This document shows, one piece after another, positions 51,537 to 63,837 of a stretch of 64,000 bases of DNA; the first letter of the stretch is position 1; the number at the start of each line of letters is the position of its first letter. A program made the position numbers and the translations under genes. The notes below the pieces were generated by a model. The model saw only the letters and a program-made list of their open reading frames with translations. It was not told where the DNA came from and ran no database searches. The stretch covers positions 115,727-179,726 of the forward strand of contig VZSE01008357.1 in NCBI GenBank assembly GCA_013398275.1, read 5' to 3'. The DNA comes from Promerops cafer. Its lineage: Eukaryota > Chordata > Aves > Passeriformes > Nectariniidae.

Positions 51537-51687
51537 AACTGTTTCAATAAAAGCAGATGACTGAAAGGAAGGCCAAAATGAGCCAATTCTTGAGAAAATC
51601 CTAGGAGACAGCATCTGGAGTACGGTGTGCAGTTCTGGGCTCCCCATCACAAGAGAAACACTGACAAACTAGCGAGTCCAATAAAGG
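51537..51687. repeat. Copy 1 of a duplicated segment of 150 bases
   Basis: Closely similar to 53051-53200, in direct orientation and about 1.5 kb away. The left half (tgactgaaag-aaggccaaaatg, then caattcttg...aatcctaggagacag) is not CR1 that I recognise, but the right half enters the CR1 sequence CATCTGGAGTAC-GTGTGCAGTT. Similarity therefore crosses the repeat border. Confidence 0.7.
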
Positions 51688-52020
51688 GTCACAGAGATGA
51701 TGAAGCACCTAGATTATCTCTTGTGTAAAGAAAGGCTGAGGCAGCCTCGGACTGACTGATCAGCCTAGAAAAGAGAAGGCTCAGGGCCATCTCATCAGTG
51801 AGACACAGCAGGCTCCATTTGAACATGAGTAACATTTCTTTACTCTGGAGAGTGAGTGAGCACCGGCACAAGTTTCACAGATGCTGCGGAGTCTCTCTCC
51901 TCGGATTATCTCCAAAACCATCGTCCTCGGCACTTAGCTCTACCTAGCCCTGTTTCAGTAGGAGAGCTGGACCAGATGACTTCCAGAGGTCCCTTCCAAC
52001 TTCAGCCACTGTGATTCTGC
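51605..52020 (+). repeat. CR1 LINE 3' end, plus strand
   Basis: Starts near CATCTGGAGTACGGTGTGCAG and runs to the 3' UTR GAGCTGGACCAGATGACTTCC...GTGATTCTGC. The sequence is worn. It sits in the long RNF38 intron, antisense to the gene. Confidence 0.88.
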
Positions 52021-52372
52021 AGGTGATTTTCATGTAATGCTAAACACAAGGCTTTTTGAAACCTTTTTCCTGTGAAAGAAACAAAGTGCAACTCAAATAG
52101 GACTTCCGGATACTTCAAGACGTACCCTTGAGACACAAAGTATCCCTGTGGGTATCTACAGATCCCCACCGAACACTTGATACATCTGAATATTCAAAAA
52201 GGAAGATAATTTCTTTCTGCCCTTCAGAACTTTCCTCTTAATTTTTTTTTCTTAATTCTCACACTGTCAAGAATTAAGAAATTTAATCTGTAACTAGCAC
52301 TTGGGATGAAAATTCCACAGAGAACAAAAAACACTAAGCATGACACTGCTTCCTATAGCCTACAGCAAAATT

Positions 52373-52388
52373 AAAAAAAAAAAAAAAA
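52373..52388. repeat. Run of 16 A
   Basis: Homopolymer run in the long first intron, between the two copies of the duplicated segment. Confidence 0.9.
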
Positions 52389-53050
52389 GGGCAGTTAAAA
52401 AAGCTCACACTCCTGGTGACATCTCTGTTGATTTATGAAGAAAGTATTTCAATTCAGACAGAATACTGCTTAGCAAGGCACATCATGAAAAGAAGCCTAC
52501 AATATTTTCTTTAACTTGCATTCAAAATATGAGTATGTGGTAAGAAGAAAACTAGGCACTACATCTTAAAATGGAAACCAATGCTCAATAGCCACGTAAG
52601 GTTGCTGGTACAAAATCTTCTGTAGCAGCTTTATATAGACCAGGTTTCTTAGTAATTTATGTGAATTAAAGAGCTCTTCTGACAGTGGAACAGCAGAATG
52701 TTCCACAATATTCAGAAAAAGAACACGATTTGTAAAATGAGCAACATTACCGGACATGGTAAAAAGAAGATGTAAGTTCATCTCTTTTTTTTTGTCTTTC
52801 AACACTATGATGGTATATATCAATTATAGCTGTAACTATAGCTAATAACTGTACCAAGAACATGCCTCACTAATCTTTCTGGCCATCCATAATTCACTCC
52901 TGGCTAATAGGATTAATTCATTATTTACTGACACTGGGCATAAAAGCCAATTTGTTTTTCAGCAATCAGAACTGACAATGAATCCTCCATGCAAAGTTTA
53001 TCTGTGAGGATCTGAGGCATGCAATAGCAAATCACATAGCAATAGTACAG

Positions 53051-53200
53051 AACTGTTTCAAAAAAAGAAGGTGACTGAAAGAAAGGCCAAAATGCAAGAA
53101 TTCTTGCAAAAGTCCTAGGAGACAGCATCTGGAGTACTGTGTGCAGTTCTGGGCTCCTGCCACAAAAGAAACACTGATATACTGGATAGTCCAATAAAGA
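53051..53200. repeat. Copy 2 of the duplicated segment, with CR1 stub
   Basis: Direct repeat of 51537-51687. The CR1 part here (from about 53112) stops at AGTCCAATAAAG, where copy 1 continues for 330 bases more to a complete CR1 3' end. Two small length differences separate the copies. Confidence 0.7.
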
Positions 53201-55566
53201 CTTGCTTTACTTAAGGTCAAAACACCATTAATAAGCAGAATATTTGATTCGTTGTTTATTCTATATCAGACTTTCATTTTTGTGTTTTTGCAGTGTTTTC
53301 TCCGTATCAGTTTCTTCTCTGAAATGCATTTCTCACTTAACTGGATGTTTAGGATATACCAAAAACAACATTAAGAGACAGCTATGTCTGAACTGCGGAA
53401 GTTTCACACAGTAAGTATTGAAACAGTCATAACTTTTTTATTAGATACCAATTCCTCATTGCAATATTACTTCGGTGCACATGAATTTAAAACACACAAA
53501 AACATTAGAAAAATGTAAAAATATTAACATCATATTTAGCACTGCAGGACTCAATAGCATTTAAAAAAGAAGGAAATTGTTTCAATAAGACTACATGTTT
53601 CTTATTTTCAAGCTCTACTTCTCATACAAAATGGACAGTAAAATCCATATATCACACCTGTAGCATCTTCTTTTCTAATAGTGAAGCAGGTTTAAGAACC
53701 AAGTCAGCACACAGCCATCTCAAAGTTCTTCATATTGAATTTTATTAGTATTTGCTAATGCTTGCAGTACTTGCTGCATCCTTTGAAATATCAAAAGGTT
53801 TTGCAATCATTTTTTGCAGGAATGAATCAAAGCTCTTTAAATGCTCCAAACTCACAAAGATCTTAGCAAGTCTTTATTTTTCTATCACATCATCATATTT
53901 TTTCTGAACGGGAATCTTTAACTTTCAATCCAAAAACACCAACCAAACAAACGTCAATATGTGAAGAAACCTCAGCTGTAAGTCCATCTCTATTTAAAAA
54001 AAATCCAATTGTTGGAAAAACATTAATTTCATCTTGAAATTCCAATTTATGGTCTCAGTTCTCAACTCAACTTTGTCAGTAGTATGTGTGATAGAAAATG
54101 GAAAAAAAATGGTGCTATTTCTGCAGATGTTCCCTACAATTAGTATGTACTATGATAGCAAACATTTCAAGCTTTCTCAAAACTGAAAATTGAAAGAGTT
54201 ATGCAACAAACAGTTGCGTATCCAAAAAGCATTTTAAAAAATATTTTCCACTGATAATTTTCTATCAGTCAATCTCCAAAATGCCTACCAAGATCTGATG
54301 TAAAGTGTCCATGTTTTGACATCCACACCACCTTACACAATACAGAAAGTGTCATTTCAGGTGACGGTGTTAAAAGCTATCTCTGGGCCTCCACAGAGTC
54401 CTGATCCCCTCTTTCATATGTAAGCAGAAGACAAATTTTTAATTAAAATCACAGAATTATAACTATAGAAAGAGAACTCATTTTCCTGTTTACAAAGCTG
54501 AAACACATTAAACTTTGCACGTGTACCATTAAAATGTATTCATTACTGTACAGAAATTTCTTTAAATATCACAAAATGTGCTGAAATTGACATACTTAAA
54601 ATGATGCCGGGCAAGAGTGAAGTGGTGAAATCATGACAAGTTGTTCAGCTATAGGCATATCTGAAAAAGATCACGTTTTCAATTTTAAAAATAATTTTGC
54701 TCTTTCTGCTTTGATGGGACAAGGGATCTGAAGAGAATCTGGCTCAAAATTGCTTCACAGCAAAGTCTACTCGACACATAGTTTGCATATTCGGTGTGTA
54801 TTCACTAATGATTTTGCCATTTAGGCATTTGAAACTAACAATACAGGTACTTCAGCAGAGACAGGATAATTAGGACATTCATTTCAAGTAAAAAACTGAA
54901 ATCACACTCTTTCCACTTTAAGGGCTTTTTCCCGGTATTAAACTACACATATATGCACACAGGCATGCATACACATATGAAACACAACATTTGTAAATGG
55001 ACAAGCTATCACTTGAGCACTGAAGACTGAAATCTTTTATTTGTGTGAATGGATGCTATACTGACCGTATTTGTTGACATAGCATCAAAAGAACGTCCAA
55101 AGATTTACACCAATAAAAACATTACTCACACTGCTATAAATTATGTCCACAATAGGCACAAGGACAAGTCAGCATTTGAAATCTGTTCCTACTGAGAGGA
55201 CTACTGGCATAATAACTCGAGCTCTACTGTGGTAACACATATTCATACTTGGCTGCCTTCACTGTTGCTGTTTGTCATCACAATACTGAACTGCATTACC
55301 AAAAGATGGAAGTATCTGGTCAGCACACCATACTGTTAAAAATTTCTGTCTGTAATGTTTACATGTTCTCAGTTCATATGCAATTTTCTCTCTACATTGC
55401 TTCAGTCTCTCTGGAAATTTGAAGTCCCAACAAATACTCTTCATCCATTTTAGAAACTACACAATGAATCCACAAAAACTTAACCTACCTACCTACTTAG
55501 CTAATCAGTACAACCAAACTGTCATGTTAACAACAGAATGCTCTTCAATATACTCACACTGGTATT

Positions 55567-55590
55567 AAAAACAAACAAACAAACAAAAAA
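55567..55590. repeat. (AAAC)n microsatellite
   Basis: About four AAAC units, then an A-rich end. Intronic simple sequence. Confidence 0.85.
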
Positions 55591-56199
55591 CAACAGAAGC
55601 AAGTCTTAAAGGATACAGCTTAAAAGAGCTGTATTTAAACACAGGCTTGAAAATTCAAAGGTCAAGATACTTATTTCTAAGAATAAGACACTCTAACTCC
55701 AACGTTTTTCAATTTCCTTTTTCTCTGGGGAGATGCCACTGAATGAGGGAGAAAACACATCCCAAATGGTACACAGTACCACTGCAACCCTTGTCCTTGA
55801 CTGTCACACCCGCCTCCAACACCAAACAGGGCTCCTCTCACTCTATGCATCAGTTATGCCCTTCTATTTATGATGCTTAATTTATTCTTTTCTTATTCTG
55901 CAGAATTTTCCACATAAAAGCAAATTTTCACAGGTGAAATAAATACCAAGGCTTTACTCTGCCCTTCACACAGTTTAGGACAAGTAAACTCTTCATCACC
56001 TATGGCTGGACACAGTGGGTCATCAAGCACGAGGTTATGACTGGCATTTTGTTAAACTATTTTTTTTTAAATGAATTTATTTACATTACAGAATACTACA
56101 TGTTGATACACTGCAGAACTATCCTTAACAATAGCGCAATCTAGGATGCTGAGTCATGGCTGCTCATGACTTAGAGAGATGCTCTCTTTCCTTGGTAAA

Positions 56200-57210
56200 G
56201 AATGGGCTGAATGGCTCAGCCTAGAAAATTCTGGTGAATGGAGTTATATCCAGTTGGTGTTCAGTGACAAGTGGTCCACAGGACTCAGTACTGGGGCAAG
56301 CCCTGAATAACATGTCTATCAACAAACTGGACAAGGTGATCAAGTGACTCCTCAGTAAGTTTGCAGATGACACACTTCTGCCCAACTTCTGCCCAAGTTG
56401 GGCAGAAGCTGGCCTGCTGGAGGGTAGGAAGGCACTGCAGATATATCTGAACAGGATTTACCAATGCTCTGATGTCAAAGTTCACAAGGCCAAGTGGTGG
56501 GTCCTGCCACTGGGCCACAACAACCCCATGCAGTGCTAAGGCTGGGGCGGGGTCTGGAAAGTGCCCAGCAAAAAGGACCTGGAGCTGCTGGCTGACAGCC
56601 ACAGAACACGAGCCAGGAGAGTGCCCAGGTGGCCAAGGCGGCCAGTGACACCTGACCTGTGTCATCAATAGTGTGGCCAGCAGAACCAGGGCAGGGATTG
56701 TCCCCCTGTACTTGGCATTGGTGAGGCCACATCTTGAGTCCTGTGTCCAGTTCTGGGCCACTCACTACAAGAAGGACACAGAGGTGCTGGAACATGGTGG
56801 GTCTGGAGCACAAGTCTTATGAGGAGCAGCTGAAGGGGCTGGGGTCATTTAACCTGGAGGAAAGGAGACTCAGGGGAGACCTTGGCTCTCTCTACAGCTA
56901 CCTGAAGAAAAGGCTGCAGCAAGGTGGGAGTCGATCTGTTTTCCAATTGACAGGACAAGAAGAAATGACCTCAGTTTGCACCAGAGATGGTTTAAATCAG
57001 GTATTAGGAAAATTTTCTTCACCAAAATGATAATCAAGCATTGGAACAGGGTTCCAAGGGAAGCAGTTGAGTCACCATCTCTGGAGGTAATAAAGAAGAT
57101 GTATAGAAATAGGGAGGTCACGTAGTGCTAGACTTGACAGTACGAGGTTAATGGCTGGACTTGAGGATCTTATGGGTCTTTTACAACCTAAATGATTCTA
57201 TTATTCTTTT
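56200..57210 (+). repeat. CR1 LINE fragment, about 1 kb, plus strand
   Basis: Begins in the reverse transcriptase region after a worn GVPQ-type segment (CTCAGTACTGGGGCAAGCCC), passes the catalytic region at TTTGCAGATGACACA (FADDT intact), and ends at the 3' UTR with GATTCTATTATTC, the 8-bp tail. A tandem 11-base duplication and a 23-base near-palindrome lie just after the catalytic motif. Frameshifts abound, so no working protein is made. Confidence 0.9.
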
Positions 57211-57947
57211 CAAAGCTCATCCTATTTAGACTATGTGCTATGTAATAGAGACTACTCGATTTAAATATACACACATCATTTAGTTTTTATTAACAGCTTG
57301 GATAAATTAGTAAGAGCTGCCTTAAAAAGCTCAGGAAAAAAATGTTCTTCTTTAGAGCTGGGATTTGAACACACCTTTTACCCGTAGTAGCTTGCAGAAC
57401 ATCCTTTTTTACATGTGTCAGACTCAGTACAAGCCCTGTAAACATATTAACTACTGCAGCAGTGGCTGGTTCCTCTGCCCCTACAAAACACACATGTTGG
57501 GAGGCTGTCATCAAGCAGGTCGTGTTCTTGGTGAAGAACTCACTCCTCAATGTCAGCGACAATTATTATTGAGATGACAAAACCAAGAAAGAATTGCCAT
57601 TTTCTGCTAAGTTAACCAAAACAAGGAATATATGAGAAAACACTGCAGGTTCTCGGCTTCAAAAAACAGCTTCTACTTCTTTTCATTTACTTTAGAAAGT
57701 GAGATTATTCTCACAGAAAGCAAAGGAAGGTCAATAAAAAACAAACATGATACACATTAGATGCTTTGCAAAGGAACATGAGCCTTGCTCCCCGAACACA
57801 CTCAAATAAGCACTGTTTGCTGACTCACTTCTTAAACCTTATCTCACACCTTTTATAAGGAGGAAAAAAAGGCATTAAGAACTTAAACCATGTAAGAAAT
57901 CTGGTGAGATGTGTCCTTTTGTAAAATATTCTCAAGCCCTGTCCAAT

Positions 57948-60125
57948 CACAGAATCACTAGGTTGGAAGAGACCTGCAAGATCATTGAGTCCAACCCAAC
58001 CGTAACACCTCAACTAAACCATGGCACCGAGTACCACATCCAGTCTTTTCTTAAACACATCCAGGGATGATGACTCCACCACCTCCCCAGGCAGACCATT
58101 CCAATACTTAATCACCTTTTTTGTAAAAAACTTTATCCTAATATCCAGTCTATATTTCCCTTGGCGAAGGTTAAGACTGTGTCCTCTCGTTGTGTCAGAT
58201 GCTGCCTGGAGAAAGAGACCACCCCCCCCCCGACTACAAACCACTTTTCAGGAAGTAGTAGAGAGTGATAAGGTCACCTCAGTCTCCCTTTCTCCAGCTA
58301 AACAGCCCAAGCTCCCTCAGCCATTCCTCACAGGGCTTGTGTTCCAAGCCCCTCACCAGCCTCGTTGCCTCCTCTGGACGCGCTCGAGCGTCTCCATGTC
58401 CTTCTCAAACTGAGGGGCCCAGAACTGGATGCAGCACTCAAGGTGCAGCCTCACCAGTGCTGAGTACTGGGAAGAATGACCTCCCTGCTCCTGCTGGCCA
58501 CACTATTCCTGATACAGGCCAGGATGCCATTGGCCTTCTTGGCCACCAGGGCACACTGCTGGCTCATGTTCAGCCAGCTGTCGACCAGTCCCCCCAGGTC
58601 CCTTTCTGCCTGGCTGCTGTCCAGCTACTCTGTCCCCAGCCTATAACACTGCAGGGGGTTGTTGTGGCCAAAATGGACTTGGCACTTGGACTTAACAAAT
58701 TTCATCTTGTTAGACTCTGCCCATCCATCCAACTGTTCCAGGTCTCTCTGCAGAGCCCTCCTACCTTCCAACAGATTGACACACACTCCCAGCTTAGTGT
58801 TGTCTGCAAATTTACTAATGAAAGACTCAATACCCTCATCCATGTGATCAATAAAAATATTAAACAGAACTGGCCCCAGCACAGACCCCTGAGGGACACC
58901 ACTGGTGACTGGACACCAGCTGGATGCAGCACTGTTCACCAGCACTCTCTGGGCCCGGCCATCCAGCCAGTTCTTAACCCAGCAAAGAGTGTTCTGTCCA
59001 AGCCATGGGCTGCCAGCTTTTCCAGGACTATGCTGTGGGAGACAGTGTCAAAGGCCTTGCTGAAGTCCAAATAGACAACATCCACAGCCTTTCCTGCATC
59101 CACCAGGCCATGAGACCAGGTTGGTCAAACATGACCTACGCCTCCTAATGCTGGCTGGGTCTGATACCCTGGCCATCCTGTCAGGGCTGCGTGGTAACAC
59201 TCAATATAAACTGCTCCATTACCTTACCTGGTACTGAGGTCAGGCTAACTGGCCTGTAATTACTAGGATCCTCCTTCCCACCCTTTTTGTGAATGGGAGT
59301 CACGTTGGCCAGCTTCCAGTCATCTGGAACCTCACCAGTGAGCCAGCACTGTTGGTAAATGATGGACAGTGGCTTCACAAGCTCATCTGCTCATCACCCT
59401 GGGATGAATCCCATCTGGTCCCATAGATTTATGAACATTCAAGCAGCTCCTCCTGAATAACAGGGGAAACGTTCTGTTCCCTAACACTGTCCACCCACCC
59501 AGTATGACAACTGTCCTGAGGACAAGCCATCTTTCCACTAAAGACTGAAGCAAAGAAGGCGTTAAGCACCTCTGCCTTCTCCTCATCTGCAGTTACTCAG
59601 TTTCCTCCTGCATCCAACAGACAACAAAGGTTGGTCTCATTCTTCCTTTTACCATTAATATATTTGTAAAAAGATTTTTTGTTATCCTTTACAGAGGTTG
59701 CCAAATTAAGTTCAAACTGAGCTTTGGCCTCCCTATTTTTCTTCCTATATGCCCTAGCAACCCCTTAAATGCATCCTGAGAGACCTGACCCTCCTTCCAA
59801 AGATGATACATCCTCCTCTTATTTCTAAGTTCTTTCAAAACCTTGTAACCCATCCAGGCTGGATGTTTGCCTCATCAACTCATTTTTCAGCACACATGGA
59901 CAGTCTGTTCCTGTGCCCTCGAGATCTCTGTTTTGAAACACACCCACCTTTCCTGGCCTCCTTTGTTTTTAAAAACTACTTTCCAAGGAACTCTCTGGAT
60001 GAGTCTCCTGAAATGGTCAAAGTCTGCCCTCCAAAAGTCTAATGTAAAAGTCTTATTGATGTTCCTCCTAATGTCACCAAATATTGAGAACTCTACCATT
60101 TCATGATCACAACAGATACATGTAA
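57948..60125 (-). repeat. CR1 LINE, about 2.2 kb with intact 3' end, minus strand
   Basis: The longest CR1 copy in the window. On the minus strand it starts in the end of the endonuclease (CDHEMVEFSIFGDIR, LDFWRADFDHFRRLIQRVPW), passes the linker and reverse transcriptase (NVTPIHKKGGKEDPSNYRPV, VTSGVPQGSVLGPVLFNIF) and reaches the 3' tail GGTTGGACTCAATGATCTTG...AGTGATTCTGTGATTG. The catalytic motif is FADNTKL, with the second aspartate lost. It is 5'-truncated, as most CR1 copies are, and has several stops. It lies in the first intron in the same sense as RNF38. Confidence 0.93.
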
Positions 60126-63100
60126 ACATTCACTTACAGAAAGCAGAGCCAAAGAATACAAACACTATACTAGGCCTCTGTATTTGAATTTGAGAAAAAG
60201 TGCTCTTGCTGTTCTCTGATACAGTAAGGAAATTAAAGAGGAAGAAAGCTTTACATATGATCTTTAACCTATGCTCAGTAGATCTTCACATACAAAATTA
60301 CTAAATGCCTATTGGTCTTACCAGGTCGTCTGTGCCCACATCTGAATGTTTTTCCCAAAGCCATACTCATCCACCTGTAACTTGCATTCACAAGTGCTTC
60401 CACAACACTGTTTTAAATGAATTGTCTAGTCCTTCATGTCTCCCCCATCTCTTCATTTCCCATCCTGCTTTATATTCAGTTCTGATGTTTTCCCAAGACA
60501 CAAACACAGATCAAAAGACAGAAGACAGATCAAAAATGCCCTCCCTCAGTACTTGTGAACAGAAGAGGCTTAAATCTCTTTGCAAGAGATCAATTTCCAA
60601 GAATCAGATTTTGAAAATGCAGCTCATCAAAAATATTCATCACACCACAAATTTTTTAAAGAACACTCCCAACATAGGTCATCTACAGAACTTGAATAAG
60701 GAAGAAAAGTCCTAAATTTTTGTCTAGAAAGCCATCTCCTGAAGACTGCCAGACAGAGCATCTGCTCAGCAGCACCATAAATTGTGCCAGGAATGTTCTT
60801 ACCCCTTCTCACACAATTTACTGTTACTGCAGTGTGACAAAAAAAAAGAAAAAAATTTGGCCACTTCTGTCAGAAATTAACAAAGCTGGCAAAGACAGAC
60901 CACAAGGCTAAGGTAAGAGGTTCTGTAGAGAGAATGTAGCTGACTTAATGCAATTTCTGAGTTTTTCTAGGACAGAGGTGTTCACAGATTTTGCAACAGG
61001 AATAAAACTGCAAGACTGATAAGATGAAAGAGCTACTTAAACAGAAAGTAAACAAAGCACAGCCTATGTATAGGTGCTCACATGAAGCACTGGCTATTTT
61101 TGTAGTATCTCAGGCAGTAGTGGGAAACACAAAAAAAGCAAAATTATTGAAAATAAACAAGAACATAAAAAATTCTGAGACAGCAAACCTGGAACATATT
61201 TACTGAGAACCAGGAACTGCAGACATTAGAGAAAGAATGTCCCTATTTTCCTGAGAGGAGAAAAGCAAAGGAATCAGTCTTTCTACTGCTACAGTGCCAA
61301 CAGAAGACAATACGCAAGTCAGATATAAGCTCTTTACCTACTTACCTACACCTCTACCAGGTGAGGTACAGTTCCAGTGCAATCCAGACAGACTGGCTGG
61401 AAGGCAAACAGCAAAATACTCAAGGCGTAAAAGGGCTTCCTTTCTCTCCTTCCCCTTACGGTTCCTCTTAAAGAGCTGCTGTTGTTAGCATTCAGTGCTA
61501 TCAGAGGCCAAAACCAGCACCAGTTTTCAACGTTCTGTCAAACAGGCATCAGTAGAGGGCACCAAAAAGCAAAACAAGTTTTATCTTTGAAGAGCTTAGT
61601 AAAAGAGGAACCTACCCGCTCCCATGAAAAGCTGAAGAGTAACAAAAATTAGAACCATCCTGTTAAATCACAGACCTCATCAAGTTCTGCCCACAGCAGA
61701 ATTTAAATATTCCCTATTAGATTATTTAACTGGATGTAAGTTCTTATATCAAGAAGGAAACCACAAGTTCTACTTCCACATGAACTGATTAAGTGGAACT
61801 TCCACAAGTTTTAAGAATCACTCCTCCCCAGTCAAAACATCTTTCTGACTAAAAATTGGAAAAAAGAAGCTCTATATCTTTCCTCTGTCCCTGTTTCAAC
61901 CTTTCAAATCCTTCTGAGGCAAGGTGGGGATTGCAAAGCTACACACAACGACTAGGTTAGAACTTTGTAACTCAAAGACCTGCTCTGTACAAATTCTCAT
62001 TAGATCCCCAGCAATTCAGGCCATGTAGCCTCTACAAACAAACATGTATGACAGCTTTCACTTACGACAAGACTACAGTTTCATAGTACGAGACTACAAT
62101 TCAATAGCAGGTAGGTCTGAAGAAGTAACTTCCCTCCCTAACCACACAATTTTTATATTTTAGCAAGACCTTGCATAAAAACCATCACAACTCTTAAAAA
62201 CTTTCTTAGTAAAGAGCTGAAAAAGTAACTTGACTTCATCATCAGTCCACTTTAAATCATAGAAGTTATCTCTTATTATAATGTCAATAAGCCATATTGA
62301 AAAAATGTATTTAGATAAGCTGACACATCAACTTGACAAATCCAAACAGTACCTGATTCAACTAATATCAGCTTCTGAGCCAAATCCATGTATTTCAGAA
62401 AAAGAAAAGACAATTATAGATTGTGACTTCCACACCACTGCAGGTACAAAGCAAGTACTGAACAACACGCAACTTCAATTCAGTATTTATTACACTTACA
62501 TTAATTAAAAAAACCCACAAAGTGAACCAGATAAGAATCAAATGAAGTTAAACCTACTCTCTAAGTCCATGAGATCACAAAGTAAGTTTCACAAAGGAGA
62601 TCATGAAATCTTTACTTTTTAAGACCCTTTTATTTACATACAACTTTTCACAATTAACACTTTTCACAAGCAGTATAACTCCTAGTAACAATACCCTGCA
62701 AACTTTCTTCACGTATTATTCTATGTATGGATATATTTCATTTTTTGCCAGAGATCTGGTGATTACAGAAGATCAAAAGCATTCTGAACTATCACTAGCC
62801 ATGAAACCTGCCACAGAACCTATTTGCTCTTCCATCTCATACTTAACAGTCTAACGACTGCACCCTCCTTTCTCTTATTGCACGTTAGTATCCAAATGGA
62901 GATTTTTCCTCTATCAGAAAAGTGAGTCTGTAATACCACAGCCACAATACCCTCCTGAAGGTAGGAAAGGTAATGTAATATAATGCTGCGAAGCAGCTAA
63001 GGAGTCTGTTGGGTCAGCAGATAGCAAGATCCCCAGGATGTGGATAAATACCATAAATTTGGCAAATGAAACCAAAGCAGTTGCTTCAGTGAATGACATT

Positions 63101-63837
63101 TAAGAACAAGTACATCGTCAGCAACACCAAATCAAATTGTAATGTAATTGTATTCTGTATTTGAAGGAGGCAGACTTCTAGTAATTCTGTTCATCTTACC
63201 ATTCCAGTTGCCCTACTCTACATGTGAAGAACTTATCAGAAGATGCATATCTGCTTCAATTACTATCTTCAAAAATCTCTTTCAAAATGGAAATGCTATA
63301 CATTCATAAACATTGTCATGACTTCCAGTTCAATGAACTTCTGTGTAAGTAATAACTAAGCTACTTGCTCTAAACAGTTACAATTTGAAATGGATGTCCT
63401 CAGTTAAGATCTCAATGCACAGTCCATTTAAAAACACACTTCTTAAGGAAACAAGATGCAACTTCACAGTTTAAGCATAAAAAAAGAAAACCCTTTTCTG
63501 TTGTTTAGGAAGAGGAATTAACTCACGTGTACTGAAAAATACCAAACGTCCTAACATGTATGCTTACTAAATCAGTGTTTCCTTAACCGCTGTTCTTTTG
63601 ACTTATCTAAGGGGATTACAGATACCTAGAGACGTCATTTAACTATATGGATGGGAGAACGTTCAGTGCCTCAGAAACACTTGCAACCGCCTTGCACATT
63701 AACCTGCCTGTCTTGAGGACAGCACACAGCAATTCAGTCCTGGAAAGTCTGTTAATTTTTAGGTTCCTGTTCTACCTTTTGCCAAAGCAGATAAGGCAAC
63801 TTAAACAAGATCAGACAATTACATCCCTTCCCCAGAT

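Noticed and set aside
56285..56813. Minus-strand frames of 112-158 codons as genes
   Set aside because: They are antisense to the plus-strand CR1 at 56200-57210.
58265..59074. A 269-codon plus-strand frame, the longest in the window, as a gene
   Set aside because: It is the antisense of the CR1 LINE at 57948-60125. Its translation has no domain, while the minus strand gives clear CR1 reverse transcriptase.
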